Notes under the pieces: model-generated
The model's database searches: none
What the model saw: only the letters and a program-made list of their open reading frames with translations
Told to the model about the DNA's origin: nothing
Program-made: the position numbers and the translations under genes
Part shown: positions 1 to 11,387 of the stretch, one piece after another
How the letters are laid out: the number at the start of each line of letters is the position of its first letter
How positions within the stretch are numbered: the stretch's first letter is position 1
Origin: Ceriagrion tenellum
Taxonomy: Eukaryota > Arthropoda > Insecta > Odonata > Coenagrionidae
Assembly (NCBI GenBank): GCA_963169105.1
Contig: OY720636.1
Span: 119,244,188-119,308,187, forward strand
Length of the DNA stretch: 64,000 nt
Direction of reading: 5' to 3'

Positions 1-204
1 TTGTAGGACGTATCCACACGCTTATCTACCGCGTTGCCAGGCCCTAACTGGGCCCAAAAATATCAGCTCATTTTCCCAATTGAAGCCACATTGTAAGAGT
101 TATGTGTTTACCTTGTGGCATCTGAATTTCTGTGAGCCCACGGCGCTTGGCTGGCCCATCTCGATGTCTGTGCTTGGACGATAATAGATTGGTGATATGC
201 CTAT
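1..204. other. No gene recognised
   Basis: Apart from one 63-codon minus-strand frame with no recognisable domain, I see nothing in this flank of the inverted-repeat element that follows. Confidence 0.5.
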
Positions 205-613
205 GGGGCCATTCAAGTATTACGTAAGACGGTTTTGGGGGTGGGGGGGTTGGGATCATCTTACATTGCCTTATGTAGGAGGGCAGGGGGCCTGGAATCT
301 ATTTACGTAAGATTTTTGTCCGTCTTGAAACTTGTATCGTTTTCGAATGAAATTTAGCTGTGCCATCTAGCAATCCGCTCGTTGATGGCGTATTTTACAT
401 TATCTCACCGCTACTCTGTCGCCTGACTGGCTAGCTACATTACCGCCATACTCAACCAAAACGAGTATGTAACGAAGAGTGGATACCAATATCTAACGTC
501 TTATGTAAGACATAGGGGGAAGGGTTGGGAAAATCTTACATTGTCTTACATAGAGGGAGGGGGGGAGGTCTAAAATGGCATAAATCGTCTTACGTACATA
601 GTTGAACGGCCCC
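205..613. mobile_element. Small TIR element (MITE-like), about 409 bp
   Basis: The left end (GGGGCCATTCAAGTATTACG...) and the right end, read in reverse complement, match over about 27 bases with a few differences, and the element is bracketed by TAT at 202-204 and 614-616, a possible 3-bp target duplication. Inside there are two related G-rich blocks (about 231-290 and 500-570), each containing TCTTACATTG followed by a G run, so the body looks like an internal duplication. There is no transposase frame, so it would be non-autonomous. The superfamily is not clear: 3-bp duplications occur in PIF/Harbinger elements, but TAT is not their usual TWA target. Confidence 0.55.
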
Positions 614-616
614 TAT

Positions 617-1094
617 CCAGTCAGTCTCATTTCGTGAATGAGAGGAACCAATTTTAGTGTCTTTTGAAGTTAGTGTTTGAGAACATAAATGTTTGCATTT
701 ATTATTTTTATATCCCCCAAATATTGAGATAACATAAATGATTAATTTACTAATTTTTTGGCGGATTTAACTGGTGGTGGAAGCCATTAAATTTTCAGCT
801 ATGCTACTTATTGTATACATTGTCCTTCCCATTTACAACCATATATTCTTTGAAGGATTTTATATATGTTTTATGTGGTAACCCAATGTACAAATGCCGA
901 AATGTTAATTTCTCTCTTAATTTATGGAACCATCTTGTAAGAATGAATTCATCTTTCCCGCAGAATCGGAAGGCGTTTTAATTGTTTTTGTATATTGCCA
1001 ATTTTCCTATTGATTGACGCTACACTGACTTTATTAGTGTTTAGCCCACAGCAAATATGATACGTGACGAATCTGCTTAAGAGAGTGACTGGCA
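617..1094. other. No gene recognised
   Basis: AT-rich sequence. A minus-strand 83-codon frame reaching to 1200 has no recognisable domain. Confidence 0.45.
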
Positions 1095-1382
1095 ATGGGG
1101 AACAGCCTGCCTCAGTGTAGTACCCCGGGAAGACACAGGGGAAATGGGCCCAGAAAGATGTGTGTTTTGCTAATGAGAAAGAATGGGAAAAGTAGAACAC
1201 TCAGTGAAATATTTTCGAAATGTATTTGCAGAGAGCACTCCGTCACAACTTTTCTTGGTTTCGCTGAAGCTGGAGATAGTGAAAAGGACGATGAGGAAGA
1301 ACAACAAGGTTGGGAGGATGATAAATTATTTCTAAAGCCGGTGTCTTATGGTAAATTTTTTCGTAAATTTATTGATGAATAA
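1095..1382 (+). CDS. Possible small ORF or exon, 95 codons, unknown
   Basis: I do not recognise this frame. It encodes a basic, Cys-containing first half (residues 1-50) and a strongly acidic stretch at about residues 61-76 (GDSEKDDEEEQQGWEDD), ending in a TAA 21 bases before PLE-1 begins. The acidic run is not simple repeat DNA, which makes this slightly more gene-like than other short frames here, and it could be a terminal exon or part of a decayed element. I see no clear splice site, promoter or polyadenylation signal that would fix its structure. Transcript data or a homologue would be needed to call it a gene. Confidence 0.2.
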   Translation: MGNSLPQCSTPGRHRGNGPRKMCVLLMRKNGKSRTLSEIFSKCICREHSVTTFLGFAEAGDSEKDDEEEQQGWEDDKLFLKPVSYGKFFRKFIDE

Positions 1383-1403
1383 TTCATTAATACTCTATGA
1401 GTT

Positions 1404-1488
1404 ACGGACTAGTTCCGAAAGCTAGCTATGTAAGTGTGATCGTCTCTTTTTTTGTGTGTCTATCTCCTCCATCCTATCCACATCGTGT
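1404..1488 (+). repeat. Left pLTR repeat of PLE-1 (85 bp)
   Basis: Identical to 4777-4861. It begins ACGGACTAGTTCC, then GAAA (1417-1420) and the palindrome GCTAGC (1421-1426). The bases just upstream differ from the right copy, so the hammerhead-like CUGANGA box is missing here. Beyond 1488 the element continues into its leader. Confidence 0.85.
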
Positions 1489-1728
1489 GTTCATCGCCGC
1501 ATGGCTGACTCCAATCCATCAACGTATTTGTTTGCTGCCCGCTGCTCATCTTCTTCTTCATCGTTACGCCTACGTAAGTGCGCTGTTCCTGTCTTTCCTT
1601 ATCCTATTTAAACCCTCCCATCTTTCTCTTATCTTTCCCTCTTGTTTTTACTCCAGTATCGTGTCTAGGCATATCATCTTAATCTCGTTACCTCCCACCT
1701 AATTTTCCTCCCACTCACCATCGTGACT

Positions 1729-4524
1729 ATGAACCAACCATTGGCGCATTGGATTTCCCAAGTCAAATTCAATTCCCGAAAGATATCTATGTGCAATGAT
1801 CATATTTTCTTTTTAAATTCCTGCCTTTCAATGGGAATAGCCCCCAATGGCCTCACCATTAAAATTCCAATTGACGCCATCCCTCCACAATTGCGCTCTC
1901 CAATCTATCAACTGAAGTTTCAAACTTCATTATCATTTACCCGGGTACTCCTGGCCCAGTATACTTCAATGCGAGAATTCCACATTCAGAATTGGCTCTC
2001 TTTGATAAAAATTATCACCTGCTCTTTTCCGGAATATATTACGCACATTAACAATATAATTTTTGTAACGCTGAAAAAACAGGAGTTTCGCCGTAATAAA
2101 TTATTAAAGAAACTATCCGCCCTATACGTTTCACATTTAGCGAGAGGTATCTCTCTTCCCGCCCAAATACTGCCCCCCACTCCCCCTCCCCGGCCTCTCC
2201 TCTCGGAACGGCCAGATCTCGCCACCTTATTCAACCTCCCGGCGCCGCCCAAGGGGCCGCCAACACCTCCTAAATACAAACCCCCACCACCCCACGGCCA
2301 CTCCATACCTGACGGAGGGCAAGAGTCAGATGTTCTCAACCTTTCCTCTACTGCACTCACTAAGAATGATGTCTCTGTTTTAAGTAAAGGACTCACTTTC
2401 TCACCGACTCCCAAAGTCAATCATATATAATTACTCTCGGATGTCATCAGTTTCTGCAGAAACCTCAAATGGCGGCACTTTTGGAAACAAAACGACGGCC
2501 ACACTTCAAATTTAAACCCCGCCATCAACAAATTTCGTCCTAAATCCAACTATGAACCTAAACCTTTGGCCAATAATCACCCAATCGAGGTATTCTGCAA
2601 CCAACTTTTAAATCGTGTGTCAGATCCTCAATTTCTCAATTCCCTCACTCCTGCCCCAAACCTTAACAGAGAGGAATTGTCATCTCTCAGTCGCCTCCGC
2701 CGCAATCCCAACATTACCATCAGTAAAGCGGATAAGGGATCAACCGTTGTGGTTCAAGATAGGGAGGATTATGTCGCCGAAGCAATGCGACAACTCGGTG
2801 ATGTTTCTTCCTATCTCCCACTCACAGAGGATCCAACTGCGGCGTATCAAGCGGAAATACATGACTTCTTAATTTCAACAGGCCCTGATGAAGGACTCTC
2901 CAAGTCCGACATCAATATTCTCTCGCCCACTCACTTCAAAACCCCGTATTTCTATCTCCTTCCCAAAATACACAAAGAAGGCGTCCCCGGACGCCCTATC
3001 ATCTCCAACTGCAATTCCCCAACGGAGCGCATATCGGCCTTCGTGGACTATCACCTGCAGCCTATAGTTGCTAAACTCCCTTCCTTCCTTCGTGATTCCT
3101 ATCACTTCCTAGACATCCTGAAAGCAGTAAATATTCCCTCCAACAAAAGCGTCATCATGGCTACGGTGGATGTCACTTCATTGTACACCTCGATTCCTCA
3201 CCATGAAGGTCTAGAGTCCATATCCCATTTCCTTTCGAGAAGAAATCACCCTCGAATTCCCTCCACCAACTTCCTTATCAAGCTAGTTGAATTCATTCTG
3301 AAACGCAACGCCTTCACTTTCAATGGGTGTTTCTTTCTTCAAGCCAAGGGAACGGCTATGGGCACAAGAATGGCCCCTTCTTATGCCAATCTCTTCATGG
3401 GAAAGCTCGAAAGTGATTTCCTCGCCACCCAGGAATTACAACCGGAGCTCTGGGTTAGATTCATTGATGATATTTTCATCATATGGACCCACGGCGAGGA
3501 TACCCTAGCGAACTTCCTCAAATCTCTAAATCAGTTCTCATCCATTCGCTTCACATCGGCCACTTCTCCTTCTCAAATCACCTTTCTCGACGTAGACATT
3601 TCCATCACAAATAATAACACCTTTGAGACTTCGGTCCATATCAAGCCCTCCAACAAACAACTGTATTTGCATTACAACAGCTGCCATCCCAAACACACTA
3701 AGCACTCAATTCCTTATTCGCTGTCGATCCGTGGCCACCGGATTTGCAACTCCAAAGAAAAACTTCATGAATACCTTGATAAGCTTCACAATTCTTTATC
3801 CAATAGAAATTAACCCGAGCCACTTCTAAAAAAACGTATTTTACCCTCCTCTGCTAATTTCACCCCACGTAAAAAAGACACCCCCCTGGACGCCCTAAAT
3901 CTTCACATCACATATTTTCCTGGCGTCCACAAACTCAAGACCATCCTCAAAGACTTATTCCCAATTTTAGATACTAACAGATCGACAGCCAATCTCCTAC
4001 CCAAATGCCCCACAGTATGTTTCAGACGTCCACCTAACTTAGCCAATCTTCTTCGCTCCAATTCTTCGCGAGAGGGTACATCGAATGACACTCCCCGTCC
4101 CACCACACAGAGATGCAACAAACCACGGTGCAAAACGTGCAACATGTTTCGCCCCCTATCCTCATTTCAGAGTCCTAACACAGAGACGCCGTTCGACATC
4201 AAAGCCTCCGGCTCTTGCGACTCCCACAACTTAGTTTATGTGTTACAATGTAAACTATGTCCCGGTTTTTATGTGGGCGAATGTATTACACCCCTTAATA
4301 TTAGAATGAATAACCATCGGTGCACCTGTAAAGACCCATCTTCCACTTTCCCCGTCCCTACTCATGTGCGGAAGCATGGCTTGTCCTTTGACAAGTGCTT
4401 TGAGGTGGCTATATTGATCTCCCTTCCCCCGGACGCCCCGTTAATTGAAGTGCGCCAGAAGGAGCAGGCCATAATCTGGTTGCTAAAATCGTACGCCGCG
4501 CCCGGATTAAATAAAATACATTAA
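1729..4524 (+). pseudogene. PLE-1 reverse transcriptase / GIY-YIG endonuclease, two in-frame stops
   Basis: One frame runs from ATG 1729 to the stop at 4522-4524 (932 codons), broken only by TAA at 2428-2430 (codon 234) and TAA at 3811-3813 (codon 695). A GTG at 1723 extends the frame, but ATG is the realistic eukaryotic start. Domains: an N-terminal region with a Pro-rich stretch and the block LSKGLTFSPTP (about 2380-2415); reverse transcriptase with FYLLPKIHK, GRPIISNCNSPTERISAF, the A motif VDVTSLYTSIP, the B motif AKGTAMGTRMAPSYANLFMG, and the catalytic C motif RFIDDIF (FIDD at 3460-3471); a thumb with SCHPKHTKHSIPYS; a linker with CNKPRCKTC (about 4114-4140); and a GIY-YIG nuclease with LVYVL (from 4231), FYVG, NIRMNNHR and a Glu in RQKEQ (4462-4464). 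These enzymes nick target DNA and prime reverse transcription from it. All catalytic residues look intact. Confidence 0.88.
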
Positions 4525-4776
4525 TCGCACGCTCCCCGTTGTTTTCCATTTACCCCCTTCCCTTCCCTCTCCCCCCCCCCCACCCTCACTGCGACCCCTT
4601 CCGCTCTCTCCGGCCAAGACACGAGCTGGTAAAAATTTCCCCTTTTCAAGAACCGTTCGTCAACCGCTGGGAAAAACCCCTTCCCCTTCCCCCATCCCCA
4701 CTCCCCTAACCTACCGCCCCTCCTACCCCTATCCTCACCAGCGCACACGACATTTGTTCCGTGATACGCCTTGAAG
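4525..4776 (+). other. PLE-1 3' untranslated region
   Basis: C-rich, G-poor sequence with long pyrimidine runs between the endonuclease stop and the right pLTR. No gene. Confidence 0.6.
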
Positions 4777-4972
<196 letters not shown>

Positions 4973-5049
4973 ACAGAAAAAGGAAATAAATTTAGAAATA
5001 TAAGCTAGCAACAAGGCGTTGAGGTTGGGGATGGATAGATAGGTATATC

Positions 5050-5097
5050 AGTGGACACTCACAGAAAAGCGATCCATGGCGACACCGGTGTCCACTG
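5050..5097 (-). other. Hairpin in the PLE-2 tail
   Basis: CAGTGGACAC (5050-5059) is the exact reverse complement of GTGTCCACTG (5088-5097). It lies immediately beyond the hammerhead-like core on the minus strand. The CAGTGGA word recurs in the tails of PLE-3 and of the 48.4-kb end. Confidence 0.6.
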
Positions 5098-5100
5098 CTC

Positions 5101-5135
5101 TCGGAAGCTTTCGGGTGAGAACCCTTCCTCAGCGG
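5101..5135 (-). ncRNA. Hammerhead-like motif of PLE-2
   Basis: On the minus strand: CTGAGGA (5126-5132), a perfect stem GGGT/ACCC, then GAAA (5109-5112) and a 4-bp GCTT/GAGC stem. The base after stem III is A rather than the expected U, and no matching stem I is evident, so it is probably a decayed or variant hammerhead. Confidence 0.4.
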
Positions 5136-5267
5136 GAGAAAATCACAACTGAAGAGTGTCACACTGGAGTTGAGGGTAGAGGGTCTGCTTAGGAGGGTGG
5201 TTGGTTTTTGAGGGAAGTGATTGGTTGTAAGGAAGTGAGGGAGGGAGGAATAAGGGGAGGGGACACG

Positions 5268-5564
5268 GAGAAAGCTAGCGGAGGTAAAGCCGGGAGTACA
5301 CATACATCTTAGGATTGAAATATATGATTGTTCCCAATGGCGGAGCTCCATGATAGATGTGTCAGGTGGGAGGGCGCGAATGATTTTTACTTGGAAGCAG
5401 TCGTTGAAGGGAAGGTTATGAGAATTGGCGTGCTCCGCTACAGGCAGCTTCAATTGTTGTGTCACGCTGCTCCTGTGGTTATTGATTCGTACATTGAGAG
5501 ATGTGCTTGTGAGGCCAACGTAGAAGGCCTGGCAGTGCTTACAGGTGAGGAGATAAATTGCTAG

Positions 5565-5567
<3 letters not shown>
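5268..5567 (-). pseudogene. PLE-2 GIY-YIG endonuclease fragment
   Basis: About 100 codons on the minus strand, starting abruptly where the TA tract ends. Visible motifs are AIYLL and FYVG (the GIY-YIG pair), NVRINNHR, LPVAEHANSHNLPFNDCFQV, and a Glu in MELRHWEQ; these align in order with the PLE-1 nuclease (NIRMNNHR, VRQKEQ) but differ at many positions, so this is a sister family and not a PLE-1 copy. The reverse transcriptase is absent. The open frame continues through the 3' untranslated region to 4992 on the minus strand, so the true stop of the parent is unclear. Confidence 0.78.

Positions 5568-5629
<62 letters not shown>
5567..5629. repeat. (TA)n microsatellite
   Basis: About 31 TA units followed by CACACAC, between PLE-2 and the tandem array. 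Confidence 0.95.
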
Positions 5630-5633
<4 letters not shown>

Positions 5634-5636
<3 letters not shown>

Positions 5637-7452
5637 AGTAAATGGGTGCTTGCTGTTAGCAAGCAAGGGGGGTTTGTACATTATGACACTCTTTAAGTAA
5701 CGAAAAATGAATGCATCATCCTTACAAAAACAATGAAAGCTCTCAAGTTTGCGTGCTACATGCAGGAAAAGAAAAATATTATGGAATTCTCGAAATGAAT
5801 TTCACGGTCTACGAGGTATGGATACCTGACAGTTCTAGTACAAATCATATTATATCTCATCCGGTAATTAAGGACATTTCAAAATACTATAGTCAGTGAA
5901 ATGAAAGGAATGTGGAACCACTGCAAGTTCAACATAACTTTATTTGATGGCCTTTCTACGTTAGATATTCCTTTCAGTACAGCATACTTAATAAGGTCTA
6001 ACATGAAAACTTTATAATAGAACTTCGATCCGAATAGACAACTTTAATATGCTAATTTTCATGTTCAATTTTTCTTTTTCAATCTTCTACATGAATTGCA
6101 CATGCTTTTGAATGGAAACTAAAATATCGTGAAGATTGGTTGGTTAAAGTTGGTCATCAAAGCTACCGCAGAGGCCCGGAAACAATTGAAGAAATTATAC
6201 CCAGTACTTAGCAGCGATGTATTAATAGCACCTGTCAATTAAATGATGCCTATATGGGTGCTTGCAATTTGCAAGCAGGGTGTGGGGGAGTGTTAGATGA
6301 TGATACTCTTTAAATGAGGAAAAAAATGAAAGCTCTCAAGTCTGCGTGCTACATGCAAGCAAAGAAAAATATAATTCTCGAAAATGCCTCTCGCGCCTCA
6401 TGAGGTATGGATACCAGACAGTTCTAGTACATACTTATATTGTATGTCATCCGGTCATTATCGACTTTTCAAAATACTATAGTCAGTATACCGAAACGAA
6501 CGTGGAACCATTGATAGATTATCATAACCTCATTCTACGGCATATAAGACGTTCTTCTACGTTAGATATTTCATTTCAGTACATCATACTTAATAAGAGC
6601 TCACATGAAGAATTTTACTATATATATTCGATCGGAATCGATATTTTTATTATACTAATTTTCATGTTCAATTTTTTTTCTCTTCTAATCTTCTGCATGG
6701 ACTGCATATTTTTTAAAATGAAAACGACAATATCATGAAGCGTGGTTAATGGAAATTGGCCATCAAAGGTATGGTAGAGGCCATGAAAAGTTTGATGAAA
6801 TTATACCTACCCAGTATTTAGCAGTGCGAAAAATGGCATAGAGAAGAGTAAATTACATGCATTTAGGATACCTAACTCATATATGTAAAGCTATCGATTG
6901 CAATATCTCGAAGCCGTATCGACTTTTTTAACTTTTCCGATTTTACCCAAAATCAACACATAAATATAACCCTCCCCTGCAACTGGCCCGCCTAGCTTAG
7001 TTCCAAACCTGAGTCGACACTCGGCTAGGCGACAATGGAATAAATCCATACCAACGAAAGTGAAAAAATTTCTAAATTCCCAAATAAAAGTTTAAAAATA
7101 TCAGTTTGACGGTATTTAGGAAAGAATCGATTGCAAGAATTAGATTTTTCATACATTTAGCCTCATACTTGTGAAAGAATCAGTCCTGTATCTTAATTAT
7201 TTCATATTTTAATGAACGAAAGAAAAAAGGTCTACACTGAAATTTTTCGTTTTTCCCGTATAATCCGATGTAAAGCTTTCGATTGCAATAAATCGAAGCC
7301 TAATCGACTTTTTTAACTTTTTTGATTTTTTCCCAACTCGACACATGACTCCAACTCTATCCTGAAAATTTCACCCACCTAGCTCGTTTAGAAATGCCCA
7401 GGAATTTTGATGAGTCAGTCAGTCAGTTTTGTAACTTTATATATATTAATTA
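5634..7452 (-). repeat. Array copy 1 (1819 bp)
   Basis: It contains two diverged half-units, 5634-6230 and 6231 to about 6850, each beginning on the plus strand with a TGCTTGC...GCAAGC hairpin and G run and sharing 'AAAGCTCTCAAGT' and 'CTACATG' blocks. A third part (6850-7440) carries its own internal duplication: GTAAAGCTATCGATTGC at 6893 recurs as GTAAAGCTTTCGATTGC at 7271. The open frames at 5711-5899 and 6346-6738 have no domains. Confidence 0.8.
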
Positions 7453-9100
7453 ACGAGTAAATTGGTGCTTGCTGTTAGCAAGCAAGGGGGGTTTGTAAAT
7501 TATTTTACACCAAAAGTATCGAAAAATGAATGCATCATCCTCACAAAAGCAATAAAAGCTCTCAAGTATATGTGCTACATGCAGGCAAAGAAAAATATTA
7601 TGGAATTCTCGAAATGAATTTCACGGTCCATGAGGTACCTGACAGTTCTAGTACAAATCATATTATATCTCATCCGGTAATTAACGATATTTCAAAATAC
7701 TATAGTCAGTGAAATGAAAGGAACTTAGAACCACTGGAAGTTCAACATAACTTTATTTGATGGCCTTTCTACGTTAGATATTCCTTTCAGTACAGCATAC
7801 TTAATAAGGTCTAACATGAAAACTTTATAATAGAACTTCGATCCGAATCGATAATTTTAATATGATAATTTTCATGTTCAATTTTTCTATTTCAATCTTC
7901 TACATGAATTGCACATGCTTTAGAATGAAAACTAAAATATCATGAAGATTGGTTGGTTAAAGTTGGTCATCAAACCTACGGTAGAGGTTAGGAAAAAGTT
8001 GAAGAAATTATACCCAGTACTTAGCAGCAATGTATTAATAGCACCTGTCCATTTAATGATGCCTATATGGGTGCTTGCAATTTGCAAGCAAGGGTGGGGG
8101 GAGTGCTAGACGATGATACTCTTTAAATATGGAAAAAAAATGAAGGCTCTCAAGTCTGCAGGCTACATGCAAGCAAAGAAAATTATAATTCTCGAAAATG
8201 AAATACGCGCCTCATGAGGTATGGATACCAGACAGTTCTAGTACAAACTTATATTGTATGTCATCCGGTTATTAACGACTTTTCAAAATACTATAATCAG
8301 TACACCGAAACGAACGTAGAACCATTGATAGATTATCATAACCTCATTTTACGGCATATAAGACGTTCTTCTACGTTAGATATTTCATTTCAGAACATCA
8401 TACTTAATAAGAGCTCACATGAAGAATTTTACTATATAAGTTCGATCGGAATCGATATTTTTATTATACTAATTTTCATGTTCAATTTTTTTTCTCTTCT
8501 AATCTTCTGCATGGACTGCATATTTTTTTAATGAAAACTACAATATCATGAAGCTTGGTTGATGGAAATTGGTCATCAAAGGTATGGTAGAGGCCAGGAA
8601 AAGTTTGAAGAAATTATACCCTGTATTTAGCAGTGCGAAAAATGGCATAGAGAAGAGTAAATTACATGCATTTAGGATACCTAACTCATATATGTAAAGC
8701 TATCGATTGCAATATCTCGAAGCCGTATCGACTTTTTTAACTTTTCCGATTTTACCCAAAATCAACACATAAATATAACCCTCCCCTGCAACTGGCCCGC
8801 CTAGCTTAGTTCCAAACCTGAGTCGACACTCGGCTAGGCGACAATGGAATAAATCCATACTAACGAAAGTGAAAAAATTTCTAAATTCCCAAATAAAAGT
8901 TTAAAAATATCAGTTTGACGGTATTTAGGAAAGAATCGATTGCAAGAATTAGCTTTTTCATACATTTAGCCTCATACTTGTGAAAGAATCAGTCCTGTAT
9001 CTTAATTATTTCATATTTTAATGAACGAAAGAAAAAAGGTCTACACTGAAATTTTTCGTTTTTCGCGTATAATCCGATGTAAAGCTTTCGATTGCAATTT
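7453..9100 (-). repeat. Array copy 2
   Basis: Repeats copy 1 at an offset of 1819, with the central 'CTCGAAGCCGTATCGAC' region nearly identical. It stops after GTAAAGCTTTCGATTGCAAT (about 9081-9099) and jumps into copy 3, losing its last 160-200 bases. Confidence 0.8.
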
Positions 9101-9673
9101 ATACATTATTTTATACTTTAAGTATCGAAAAATGAATGCATCATCCTTACAAAACCAATGAAAGCTCTCAAGTTTGCGTGCTACATGCAGGCAAAGAAAA
9201 ATATTATGGAATTCTCGAAAAGAATTTCACGGTCCATGAGGTATGGATACCTGAAAGTTCTAGTACAAATCATATTATATCTCATCCGGTAATTTACGAC
9301 ATTTCAAAATAGTATAATCAGTGAAATGAAAGGTACGTGGAACCACTTCAAGTTCAAACATAACTTTATTTGATGGCCTTTCTACGTTAGATATTCCTTT
9401 CAGTACAGCATACTTAATAAGATCTAACATGAAAACTTTATAATAGAACTTCGATCCGACTCGACAATTTTAATATGATAATTTTCATGTTCAATTTTTC
9501 TATTTCAATCTTCTACATGAATTGCACATGCTTTAGAATGAAAACTAAAATATCATGAAGATTGGTTGGTTAAAGTTGGTCATCAAACCTACGGTAGAGG
9601 TTAGGAAGAAGTTGAAGAAATTATACCCAGTACTTAGCAGCAATGTATTAACGCAACGTCAGTTTTGTAGCTT
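9101..9673 (-). repeat. Array copy 3 (partial)
   Basis: Corresponds to the first half-unit only. After GCAGCAATGTATTAA (about 9651) it jumps straight to the unit's terminal TCAGTTTTGTAGCTTTATAT and then into (TA)n. Confidence 0.75.

Positions 9674-9740
<67 letters not shown>
9674..9740. repeat. (TA)n microsatellite
   Basis: TA tract with one AA interruption, closing the tandem array. Confidence 0.95.
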
Positions 9741-9744
<4 letters not shown>

Positions 9745-10960
9745 TTAGTATCTTTCGTCTATTGCGGAAATGATATCTTTTCGGTGAAAGAGGTGCAGGA
9801 GAGAGGATGTTTCAGTCATATTTATAGCTTAGCAGTCATGTAATCAATACTACATGTAATAACATCAGCTGGAGATGTTTAAAATAGTAATTATCTATGA
9901 TCATTCAAACATGATGAGTGTCATTGTGAGAAGTGAAGTCTTTATTTTTCGATCGTGTAAAATTTAAGTTAATTCAGTAATATCTCTTGAGACTTTGAAT
10001 AATTTTTATATTTTTTTCAATTTTCACCGCAGAATATTTTAATGACTACCTGAATTGTCCGGTAAACATGATGCAGTGAAACTTCCTGTGCTCAACTCCG
10101 CTTTTCTTCGAATGCCAATGGGTAAAAATAATTGATGTACTCACTTTCTTTTTTTTCTTCTCTTTTTTTTCTCTTTTTTTCACTCAATTTTTTTCTTCAA
10201 TGACTTCAGTTTAATATAAGTGGAGAAAGATTCAGAGAGTAGTAAAACCATAGCTTTGCGGTTATTACGGTTTGCGTAATATGCAACCCATTGAAATGCT
10301 GGTGTATATTACGAAAAAATAGTTTGGAGAATCCAACGCTTTATTTATTCTGCTCTAACATTACTGCGTGAGAACAATGACGTCCTCTGCCTGTCGTTTC
10401 ATTTTTCATTACTGCTTTTCGGGAATGAACATTTATCTTTCATGATATCTCCTTTCTACCCATATCATCCGCATGAAAGAGCGTCAAAGACCTCTCATAT
10501 AGTCGAAAGCGGTGTCGTTTCGAAATAGTGGCCGCTTTCATACAATATCGCCTCGTTCATGTATGGCTATTTTTTGTGCTTTCGGTCAGACTCGCACGCT
10601 CCACTGCGGGCATGTTTACATCATCCATTTTAAATTTGTGATAGAGGTCGGAAAATTTTATTTAGATTTTTATTCAATAGAAGGGAAAGGTAAACGTTGA
10701 AATTTAACAGGTGCGAAAAACATTGAACTTATTTTACAGGAAAACTACGAAGCCTAAGGAATACTGTCAATACATTTGGGGAGTTCGTAACCTATCTTGT
10801 ACGTTGTGTTCGTTGTAGTAGACACGCCGACCATTTTGAACCCCCGAAGCAATCTATCAGGGAACCCTTGGACTTTGGGCCCTTCTTATTCAGATTTTCT
10901 TTCTACTAACTATCATGTGCCTGCAGGAAAACGTGATATTTAAATGCTAGAGGCGTGAAT
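9741..10960. other. No gene recognised
   Basis: AT-rich. It contains a pyrimidine-only tract (T runs broken by C) at about 10147-10200. A 62-codon frame at 10512-10700 has no recognisable domain. Confidence 0.5.
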
Positions 10961-11387
10961 GTCCTTTGCAAATCAAATTTCTGGTTGTCAAGGAAATGTG
11001 CTATTGTTTATTTCAGAGAAAAATGAGAGATTTTGCAGCTAAAAACATGATTTTAGACAAATATGTAGCGCTAAAGAAAATAGATTAAAAGATTTAGTAA
11101 CTTTATTTATTCAGCCATCCGATAAAAAATAACCAGCCCATATCGTGAGTGAAAGCACTTTTAAAAAGCAAAAATGAAACCACTTCACCGAACCCAATGC
11201 TTAGCATGGACCTAGGGCTTTTGAATATAGCCTGAGGCTGCATGAGGGCTTTTTAATATAGCCTATATTATAACCAGATATATTTTTTTATCTTCATGCC
11301 AAATTTCAGGTTAATCAGTCAAGTAGTTTTTGCGTGATGGAGTAATATACAGACAGACACTATTACATTTTTATATATTCGTAAAGA
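10961..11387 (-). mobile_element. Helitron-like 5'-end fragment
   Basis: On the minus strand it starts at 11387 as TCTTTACGAATATATAAAAA preceded by A, then repeated TGTCTG words, and it shares blocks with the element at 21894-23264 (the GTTACCAAGGAAAT-type and ATGATTTT...ACATG regions, 'CCAAATTTCAGGTTAATC'-type text). No 3' hairpin or CTAG end was found, so the 3' part is missing or diverged. Confidence 0.5.

Larger units (their letters stand above)
4998..5571 (-). mobile_element. PLE-2: 5'-truncated Penelope-like element
   Basis: Minus-strand fragment containing only the endonuclease part and the 3' end of a second Penelope-like family, inverted relative to PLE-1. It is bounded by a perfect 14-bp inverted repeat, ATATAAGCTAGCAA at 4998-5011 and its complement at 5558-5571, with TA microsatellites close outside both ends. 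A hammerhead-like motif (5109-5132) and a hairpin (5050-5097) mark its 3' end. Confidence 0.75.
5634..9673 (-). mobile_element. Head-to-tail array, probable Helitron/Helentron concatemer
   Basis: Three copies of a unit lie in one orientation: 5634-7452 (full, 1819 bp), 7453 to about 9100, and about 9101-9673. Read on the minus strand, each unit starts near TATATATAAAG...ACTGACTGACTGAC and ends in a hairpin (GCTTGCTAACAGCAAGC) followed by ACCC and ACTCGT. A 5' end with TATATAAA and TGAC/TGTC repeats, a 3' hairpin and head-to-tail joins resemble rolling-circle Helitron or Helentron derivatives. No Rep/helicase frame is present, so these would be non-autonomous. The superfamily call is inference; the tandem structure is seen directly. 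Confidence 0.55.

Noticed and set aside
1397..1702. 101-codon frame at the PLE-1 start
   Set aside because: It overlaps the pLTR and leader, is in a different frame from the main ORF, and its first part is the terminal repeat itself, repeated at 4761-4861.
5711..8531. Related frames in the tandem array (62, 130, 60 and 105 codons)
   Set aside because: They resemble one another only because the DNA is duplicated. They differ by indels, lack domains and are AT-driven.
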